This document shows, piece after piece, positions 18,601 to 24,679 of a stretch of 24,679 nt of DNA. Numbering within the stretch: the stretch's first letter is position 1; each line of letters starts with the position of its first letter. The notes below the pieces were generated by a model that was not told the origin of the DNA, did no database searches, and worked only from the letters and a program-made list of their open reading frames with translations. Made by a program: the position numbers and the translations under genes. Origin of the DNA: Paramacrobiotus richtersi (Eukaryota; Tardigrada; Eutardigrada; Parachela; Macrobiotidae); the NCBI GenBank assembly GCA_034698045.1, contig JAQGAU010000710.1:1-24679 (forward strand). The letters are read 5' to 3'.

Positions 18601-19000
18601 TTATAATTAGCAGCTAGGATAGCTTTTTTTGAATAATTGTTTTGCATGTGTAATGTAATTTATTTATTTATGCGGTTTGTTACAAATTTTTTATATACCT
18701 CGTTTTGTAGAAACTGATATTTACACGGAAGTTCTATAACACTTTCAACGGTTTTTTAAATTAATATTTTGTTGCATTTTTCGGCCATCCTTGCTGTTCC
18801 TGTCACAGGTTTATCTTTTTTAGCGTCTTGTTTCCTGTTTTTTTGTTTCATTTCTCTGAAATACTTGTTTTTTGACATTGGAGGTTTTGTCATTTCGTTG
18901 CAGTTTTCATGACGTTGAAGATGAGTTTTTCGCTGATAGATTATTTTGCTCAGCCATATTTGTAGTTGTTCATCTTTTTAATAGATTAAATTTTAATTTA
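18601..19000 (+). pseudogene. Relic of crb intron 2
   Basis: TTTATGCGGTTTGTTACAA, ATTTACACGGAAGTTC, GTTCCTGTCACAGGTTTATC, TTTTTCGCTGATAGATTA and CATATTTGTAGTTGTTCATC. No exon c follows; block B begins instead. Confidence 0.72.
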
Positions 19001-19560
19001 ATGTTTTACAGCATGGCGGTGGATATTATATGCAGTACAGTCGTTTACGCGGATCTGCTCGACATTATAATAATTCGCATAGTATTTTGTACGGTTATTT
19101 AATATTTCTTCGGTAGTTTTTTTTTAAAAAATTTACGGTATTTTTAACAAATTACGTGGAGTAATGTTGTCGAATTTCGGTATGCTCCGTTTTGACCATG
19201 GGTATTATTGTTGATGAATCGTAGTGTAGTGGCTGGAAGTTCCATATGATCTCTCTCTTGTCTGCGCATCAGATTATATGAGTTGTGCAAATACAATTAA
19301 TGCTGGAAATTTAGAAAAGCGACTAAATTTTTTTCCTATGAACTTTTATAGATTTTTTCCCCTAGCCCATAAAATCTGAATTTAATACATAAAAGAATCA
19401 GAAAGAGTTCACTTTTAATGTGTATGTATGTGTACGTATGATAGTATCATACCATGGTACAGCAATAAACACTAGGACTTTGAATGAATAACACGATTGT
19501 CGCTGTCGTTTAGTAAACAGATAAGAATAACAGGATGTAAATAACACTGTAATTTAGCGA
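19001..19560 (+). repeat. Block B, copy 5
   Basis: TTTAATATTTCTTCGGTAG, GTTTTGACCATGGGTATTAT, tRNA-like motif at 19219-19233, CCCATAAAATCTGAA, ATGAATAACACGATTGTCGC and TAACAGGATGTAAATAACAC. Confidence 0.75.
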
Positions 19561-19840
19561 ATCTTGATTAACTAGTTGGTCCTGATCTCTACGCAAATGA
19601 CGGCATCGTTTCAATGCTGTGCCTAGTCATCCGAAAACAAAACCCGGTAAAACGATCTGCAGTATGAACATGAACACAGGGATTTTTATTAACAAATGAA
19701 ATAACAGTGATGGTTTTTTAAAGAACTTTTTTATCATAAATGTTAGCGCAGATGAACAATTCTTCTAAACCTGGATATCAGCTTGGAAAGTCTACTTATA
19801 AATCTTCAACATGCAGAAAAATTTAAAGCAACTTCAATAC
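19561..19840 (+). repeat. Block G, copy 2, plus unassigned bases
   Basis: ACTAGTTGGTCCTGATCT, ATGACGGCATCGTTTC, TGCCTAGTCATCCGA and AACCCGGTAAAAC match 9395-9480. The laminin-G exon that follows copy 1 is absent here. Bases 19700-19840 unassigned. Confidence 0.6.
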
Positions 19841-20265
19841 GTTACGAATCTCGCTCGGTTTTGTAATAATTTGTACGCTAATATTCTGCACGATTATTTG
19901 ATATTTCTTCGTAACGTCCGGTTTTTCAAGAATGCGCAGGTGGTTATTTTTTTTAAAGAATTGCGTGGAGTAATGTGGCGAATCGGTATGCTCCATTTTG
20001 AACATGGGTATCATTGCTGGTGAATCGTAGTGTAATGGCTGAATGTCCGGGTTGATCTTTCTCATCTGCACAGCAGATTCTACGAGTTTTGCGCACTCAG
20101 TTAATGCTCGAAATTTAAAAAGGGGACCATCTTTTTGCAGCCTTTTTTGTCTCAGTTTTTATAGAATAGATTTTCTTTCCCCTGCGCCCATTTAAAATCT
20201 AAATTGATGATTTACGACGTGGACAAATGGAATCAAGTGTCCGACCAATTCAAAATGTGAGTTCG
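19841..20265 (+). repeat. Block B, copy 6
   Basis: CGCTCGGTTTTGTAATAATT, TTTGATATTTCTTCG, GAGTAATGTGGCGAATCGGT, tRNA-like motif at 20025-20039, and CTGCGCCCATTTAAAATCTA. Lacks the later AACACGATTTTCG part. Confidence 0.72.
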
Positions 20266-20269
20266 TTAT

Positions 20270-20870
20270 TGTTTTCAGTTTGAGTTAAAATTGCGATTTG
20301 ATCTATGTAATTCGTGGTTATCACTATCTTCTGACATATGCTCCTCAAACTTGCAATGCATGACAGATTTGTTCAATTAGTTTCTGTAGTTAGTATCCGA
20401 AGTGTGTAACGTGGTTATAACTTATAACCAGCAGCGCTGTGTTAATGATGTGGTTTCGTAGTGCAGCGGCTCCAATGTGATCACGGATAAACGTGCAATC
20501 GCAAGAAATATATGCTAATCAAAATTTTGGGTAGATTTTCTTTTACCACAATAAACAGTCTAAGTCAGCTTGTCCAAATTTTGCACTGAATAATTGGCCG
20601 TTTTTTGGGTAACAAATTGTAGAAGAGATATAAGAGTCTCACAGAATATCTGCGACAGTATTATAAATCCGTGGTGAAAACTCTGACAAGTCTTTCTTAA
20701 ACTTGTGGTACATACTCGGTGTTTAATCCTGATCCATTTTTGTCAAAGTCAAGTAAATATATCACCCTTGTAGATCGCATACTTGTATACGAAAAGCAAT
20801 GGTAGAATATTGTGCAATTTAACCATAAAAGATCTCATCTAAAAGACTAGCTGCAACAGCGGTCAGTGCG
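20270..20870 (+). repeat. Block E, copy 2
   Basis: TAATTCGTGGTTATCACTAT, GTGGTTTCGTAGTGCAGCGG, GGGTAGATTTTCTTTTACCA, CAGAATATCTGCGACAGTAT, GTAGATCGCATACTTGT: same order as 14601-15241. Confidence 0.75.
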
Positions 20871-20897
20871 AATTACCAATATTTTGCTATATGCGCG

Positions 20898-21320
20898 AAC
20901 ATGCTTCGGATGAGATTTCAAATAAATATTACCGCATGCTCAACAACACCACAAAGGTGTTTTGTACAAGATCAGCGTTTTGTTTGTTTGATGGTAACGT
21001 CATAACACTCGTGGATAGCTAGTGTTGCAGTGAAAATACTGATTGTGTAAACGATACCCTGTGTATTATTCGGTCGGATATGCGGTCCGCAAAATTAATG
21101 CGGTATTATTGTGTCAGCGGTTTTTCTAACCGCATGTTTTAGCATAGTTTAGTTCTAGTTTTAGTGGCCGTGCTGGCTGTCGAAAGCTGGTGTAGATAGC
21201 CGATTCGTTGTGGCGATATTTTTTTAGGATTTTGGAAGGCTTTTCATCACCATTCTTGGTAATGATAGTTAGATTAATGTCCGGCGTTGGAGCCGAGACC
21301 ATGAATTTTTGAGCAATCTT
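20898..21320 (+). repeat. Block F, copy 2
   Basis: Counterpart of 17635-18080 and, like it, followed by an intron-1 relic. Contains the hairpin GCGGTT-TTTCT-AACCGC (about 21117-21133). About 100 bases of unassigned sequence follow before the intron-1 match. Confidence 0.83.
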
Positions 21321-21420
21321 TCCCAATTTTTAAGCAATAAAATTGAATATTGGATATTGGTTTCAGAACAATTATATTCGAAGGCTCGAAGCTACCGCTG
21401 AATGTCTCAAAAAAAAGGTT

Positions 21421-21600
21421 TCAGAACAACGATTTTCATAGTTAGATATTTTTTGACTTGCTCTATTAATATGACATATTAATAAATTAAACTGTTCATG
21501 AGCCATAGGAGCTTGTCGGCTCTGTTTTGTGGTTTCCGGGTATGTTTTTTGTGTTGTGTATCGATACTGATAGTAAATAAAATTGCAGTAGAAGTATGCT
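21421..21600 (+). pseudogene. Relic of crb intron 1 (copy 5, shortened)
   Basis: AGTTAGATATTTTTTGACTT, GTTCATGAGCCATAGGAGC, TTTTGTGTTGTGTATCGATA. The tRNA-like motif and the 5' half are missing. Confidence 0.7.
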
Positions 21601-22264
21601 TTTTTTGCAGGTACACTGTAGTTTATTTATTTAAGCGGTTTGCTACAAGTTTCATTTGATTTGTACATTTGCTTTTGTTACTGACATTTACACGGAAGTT
21701 TCTGTAGCACTTTCTGCGGCTTGTTTTTTTTTTTTTAATTATTTTGAATTTTTTCGGTGATTCTGGCTGCTCCTGTGAAAGGTGCATATTTTTTATAACT
21801 TTTTTGAAATCGTTTTATATCCGAGTTTTTCGTATCATTTCTCTGAATTTATGGAGTATTTTCGAGTGTAACGTTTATCACGTTGCAGTTTGAATGCGTT
21901 TATCGATCAAGTTTCCTTCGCTGATAGATTGTTTTTACTTTGACCGTATTTATAGTTTCCCATCTTTTCTAGATGTGTTTGTTTACAATTATGGTTATTT
22001 TTACGGAATATCAATGCCTTAAAAGCTTACTTAAACCACCACAGCAATAAGAATATTCGTAGTGCATTGTCACGTAAACATTAAGGCGTTGAAGATAGCG
22101 TATCGTTTGTGTACTTCTGCAGAATCGAGTAATGCAGAAATACTGGTAAATATTTCTTGTTTTTATTGCCAAGATGCCAACCGCCAGTAATCTGCAGTTC
22201 TCTAATGAATAATCGAAATTTTTAATTTTACTTTAAAAGTGATATCTGGAATGTTGTTCTGCAG
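21601..22264 (+). pseudogene. Relic of crb introns 2 and 3 (exons b and c lost)
   Basis: Intron-2 phrases (TTTAAGCGGTTTGCTACAAG, TTTACACGGAAGTTTCTGTA, GATAGATTGTTTTTAC) pass at about 21980 into intron-3 phrases (ACAATTATGGTTAT, AAGAATATTCGTAGTGCATT, GCCAGTAATCTGCAGTTCTC). It ends in the acceptor GTTCTGCAG at 22264. Confidence 0.75.
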
Positions 22265-22311
22265 GTATTGCCATCGTGACCTTTCGGGTGGTTGGATGAT
22301 GTCCGAGCTTA
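22265..22311 (+). pseudogene. Relic of crb exon d with about 380 bases deleted internally
   Basis: The first 21 bases (GTATTGCCATCGTGACCTTT plus C) match the exon start. The next bases (GGGTGGTTGGATGATGTCCG) match the exon end GTGGGATGCTTGGATGATGT. The two join at TTC, a triplet present at both parental breakpoints. Confidence 0.85.
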
Positions 22312-22680
22312 GGCACCAGAATAGGGTTTTAATTTTATATCAATTTATTATATCATTTGTATGTAATGATTGTTGGAGTGACTGTACATCACTGTAAATT
22401 TCAGCAATAGTTGTATATTGCAGTATAGGTTTTCCTAGTTTTGAAGATTAACACGTACTGTATTACTTTTGGGATAGACATCTGAATAGTGCACGACTTT
22501 GATTGATGGACAAAACCTGTGGCCGATAAAGAAGTTGTCAAGTTAGGCATAATTTTAGTAATAGACAAGATTTTGCACCCACGCGATTCAGAGGATCGAT
22601 ATCGTTGCGTAGCCACTAGTCTACCAAACCACTCAATAAAATGAACGGGCCTGTTCCATAATCCTCAATCAAATTCTTGT
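22312..22680 (+). pseudogene. Relic of crb intron 4
   Basis: CATTTGTATGTAATG near the start, and CTACCAAACCACTCAATAAA near 22620, equivalent to the live CTACGAAACCGGTCAATAA. Exon e, which should follow, is absent. Confidence 0.62.
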
Positions 22681-22880
22681 TTTGTGGGTTCTGTTCCTGA
22701 TTCACACGATTTGTGTATGGTTTTCGCCAGAGCCAGAGAAGACCTTGATCGATACACGGATTTTCACTCAGGATTTTTAATACATAAATAATTTTTTTTA
22801 CATAATAAAGAGCTTTTTTAATTTTTTGCGGTAATTTTTATTAAATAATTTTAGTAAAGTATTCTTTGTAATTGCTGGTG
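22681..22880. other. Unassigned AT-rich spacer
   Basis: Lies where exon e and the start of intron 5 would be expected; nothing of exon e is recognisable. Confidence 0.4.
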
Positions 22881-23526
22881 TATTATTCGGACTGGGCTGA
22901 AGGAAATAGTATCACGTGTTTTCTGAATTGTCGTTTCTTGAGATTTTCGTCGTAGGTCCAAATCATAGTCCATGTATAAAGAATTTTTTTATCTTTTTTA
23001 TTTTTCAAATCCATATTGCGTTAATGTTGAATAGGAAAGAAAGAATGTGTAAAATGGAGAATATGTAAGCTGCTTTCACTGGAAAAAAACATTTGGAAAT
23101 ATATGGTTCAGAATCATGTGTTGTAAATTTGCATTTTGGCCAAGCACCATTGCGATCATTACTCTATTATTGCCACTGTTCTACGAATTCTTCCACTTGA
23201 GCATGTTGAGCATGTCCAGCTCGTATGAAAAGTTTATTTATTTCTTTATTGTTTAGATTATTGTTGGTTTATTTGACTTTTGGTGTGAATTGTACAGCAC
23301 TATATGAAGGAATGTGTTTTATAAATGCACAATCAGTAAACTGCAGAACCAATATAACCCGCAGCTCGATGACAGTCAGTCGACTGACTGTCATCGAGCT
23401 GCGGGTTATATTGGTCTATAGAAAAAATAAGAAAATAAGAATCCATGGCCGCGTCAGCATACTTAACCATCCCGAAACAATAACAACAATAAAACCGATA
23501 GATTAGCAGATATACTATAAACAAAT
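22881..23526 (+). pseudogene. Relic of crb intron 5 (copy 3)
   Basis: AAATGGAGAATATGTAAGCT, TGTTGTAAATTTGCATTTTG, CTGTTCTACGAATTCTTCCA at about 23178, GAAGGAATGTGTTTTATAAA and then the palindrome. Follows live bases 3800-4330 in order. Confidence 0.8.
23348..23415. repeat. Perfect 68-bp palindrome without spacer
   Basis: The left arm starts ACCAATATAACCCGCAGCTC at 23348 and runs to the centre TCGA (23380-23383). Bases 23382-23415 are its exact reverse complement, giving 34-base arms. The live intron 5 (4262-4292) contains only the left-arm equivalent. Confidence 0.97.
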
Positions 23527-23700
23527 GAAAATTATTTAAGATTATGATAAGAAATTATACTAAGAAAAATATTTTAAAGTATCCGAAAGATAATCGAAAA
23601 TTATTCTAAAATTATTCGAAGAGAATTATTCTAAGAAATCGTTATAAGAAAATTATTCAAAAGACGATCGAAAATTAAAATTTTTCTGAGAAATTATTCC
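23527..23700. repeat. Degenerate GAAAATTATTC-type repeat tract
   Basis: Irregular reiteration of GAAAATTATTC, GAAATTATAC and GAGAATTATTC variants. It stands where the live gene has the A/T-rich intron end and the terminal exon; the terminal exon is missing. Confidence 0.7.
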
Positions 23701-24330
23701 ATAAAATTTTGTGTTTTTTTTCTGTATTTTACTGTACATTTGCTGTATTTTTCTGGCCGTTCATGTGTGCACACTTCCTGCCGATGTTTATATCGCGTCT
23801 GAAAAATTTGCGGCGACTATTTTTCCGTTTGTATTTTGTAAACATTAAAATTGCTATAAAAATGAAATGGAGTCTGGATATATCTGAAATATATATTTCC
23901 TGAGAACTCGGAAAGGTTGTGGAAACCGTTGTAGTATCTGTAGTGAAAAAAACTATTCTTTACCTTATATTCATTAAAAAATTTTAAGAAAACTTTACAA
24001 AAATGCTGAACACATCTGCTGTGTTTTACCAATAGAAAGTACAACAGACCAGAATAAAATAAGACAGCTTAATGCTGATAGCTGATATACAAAACGATAA
24101 TAGATCTTTGAAGTGACAAGGAATTCATTATTTTTTAATTACAACCAAAGCTTATTTCAATCACCAAAATATCAAAAATATTTCTTGTGATCATGAATCT
24201 GTCCAGTTTTGCAATTACGATTTTATCAGGAATAAACCGTAATAATTGAAGATTTTTGTTTCGACCCTTTCTTCGGCTACACTACACTGTTATGTAAAGG
24301 TCACAGCTCAAATCGTTCGTCCAACGCACA
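23701..24330 (+). pseudogene. Copy of the crb 3' UTR second half and downstream flank
   Basis: TGTACATTTGCTGTATTTTT, CTGGCCGTTCATGTGTGCAC, GATGTTTATATCGCGTCTGA and TATCTGAAATATATATTTCC match live 4950-5120. TCGACCCTTTCTTCGGCTAC and ACTACACTGTTATGTAAAGG match live 5377-5420. AATAAA is replaced by CTATAAAAATG. It is the distal edge of the duplicated region. Confidence 0.88.
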
Positions 24331-24452
24331 CCGCCCTTAGCAACACCATCCCAAAATCACCTAGCAATCCTTTTCACTTATTCCTCATTTGACGTTTGTT
24401 CTAGTCGCAGCAACCCGCATATTTTGTACTGTATACTCCTCAAAGCGGAAGA
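24331..24452 (+). promoter_or_regulatory. Short 5' flank or UTR of the next gene
   Basis: About 120 bases between the end of the crb-derived array and the next ATG. No TATA box or initiator that I would defend. TTTGTTCTAG at 24396-24405 could be a splice acceptor for an upstream leader exon. In the ancestral order this stretch presumably lay directly after the crb downstream flank. Confidence 0.35.
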
Positions 24453-24679
24453 ATGTTCTCCTACTCCCCACTTCTCCTTCCCCTGCTGCTCGTACTAGGT
24501 ACGGTCCATGGTGAGCGTCTACGACCGCGTCCCCGCCGGGAATTCGCCCAGTCCAATGGCCTCAACTTCGGCCAGCACGCCAACAACCTCCCGGTACAGG
24601 ATGAATTCGATGTGGCCTTCCCCGATCCCGAGATGGCCGCCAAAGCCCGTGCGATCCGGGCGCTAGCCGAGCCCTTCCT
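24453..24679 (+). CDS. N-terminal part of a predicted secreted protein, unidentified (truncated by window end)
   Basis: ATG with A at -3, then an uninterrupted frame of 75 codons to the window edge. It begins MFSYSPLLLPLLLVLGTVHG, a typical signal peptide with likely cleavage after VHG. A basic, Pro/Arg-rich stretch ERLRPRPRRE follows, whose RPRR could be a furin-type processing site. Next come SNGLNFGQHANNLP and an acidic-to-helical DEFDVAFPDPEMAAKARAIR. GC-rich like the crb exons. No cysteine appears in the visible mature part. A consensus donor CATG|GTGAGC occurs within it at 24511, but the frame stays open beyond. I do not recognise the family; a secreted peptide precursor is one possibility. 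Confidence 0.7.
   Translation, partial: MFSYSPLLLPLLLVLGTVHGERLRPRPRREFAQSNGLNFGQHANNLPVQDEFDVAFPDPEMAAKARAIRALAEPF

Noticed and set aside
1776-20071. Reverse-strand frames sharing an LHYDS-like peptide (1922-2143, 14390-14695, 15693-16070, 19823-20071)
   Set aside because: The shared peptide is simply the reverse complement of the tRNA-like motif (CACTACACTACGAT). The rest of each frame is unrelated and lies in intron-type sequence.
633-22072. CRISPR-like array, because a short motif recurs many times
   Set aside because: Spacing is hundreds to thousands of bases and irregular, copies vary, and the context is eukaryotic introns.
5440-24330. Transposable element or endogenous virus as the cause of the repeats
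   Set aside because: No transposase, integrase or reverse-transcriptase-like frame, no terminal repeats and no target-site duplications seen; the blocks match crb itself.
5440-24330. Unmerged haplotypes or an assembly artefact
   Set aside because: Copies are too diverged from each other and from the live gene, and are scrambled; only the exact palindrome might deserve an artefact check.
24461-24643. Reverse-strand ORF at the right edge
   Set aside because: It is the antisense shadow of the signal-peptide frame in GC-rich DNA, rich in Arg/Ser low-complexity sequence, with no family features.

Overview
The window is invertebrate animal nuclear DNA. It has GC-richer exons with consensus GT/AG splice sites, AT-rich introns, an AATAAA poly(A) signal and no prokaryotic gene packing. 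The phylum cannot be fixed from this sequence; an ecdysozoan-type invertebrate with introns of 0.3-0.8 kb is plausible.

Bases 1-4688 (+ strand) hold the last six exons of a crumbs (crb) gene, which encodes the apical polarity transmembrane protein. The exons are 1-209, 1027-1209, 1538-1653, 2209-2634, 3285-3645 and 4448-4688. All intron phases agree, and the spliced length is 1536 nt (511 codons plus stop). The product has the end of one laminin-G domain, EGF repeats, a full laminin-G domain, two more EGF repeats, one transmembrane helix and a 37-residue tail. The tail carries a juxtamembrane FERM-binding motif (GTYSSSRQE) and a C-terminal PDZ ligand (EERLI). The 3' UTR has an AATAAA at 5074-5079.

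From about 5440 to 24330 lies roughly 19 kb of decayed, rearranged copies of the same gene. Intron 1 is recognisable five more times. Relics of exons 2, 3, 4 and 6 and of introns 2, 3, 4 and 5 recur. The 3' UTR with its downstream flank recurs once, at the far end (23701-24330). Other blocks have no parent inside the window and recur only within the array. They include EGF-coding relics (8535, 13535, 16394, 9184) and a laminin-G exon at 9542-9855, so they probably derive from crb exons and introns upstream of the window. Relics with a parent in the window carry stops, frameshifts or deletions. Only 9542-9855 keeps a long clean reading frame, and I found no copy of exon 5 or of the cytoplasmic tail. 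The array therefore looks like a tandem-duplicated, later scrambled crb pseudogene cluster between crb and its downstream neighbour.

Two features of the array stand out. First, there are copy-specific fold-back inverted duplications, including a perfect 68-bp spacer-less palindrome at 23348-23415; the related copies lack them. Second, a 15-base motif resembling the 5' end and A box of tRNA-Val occurs at least 20 times, always on the + strand and in several unrelated blocks, including introns of the live gene.

At the right edge (24453 to the window end, + strand) a new GC-rich reading frame begins. It has a clear signal peptide and is the first part of an unidentified secreted protein.
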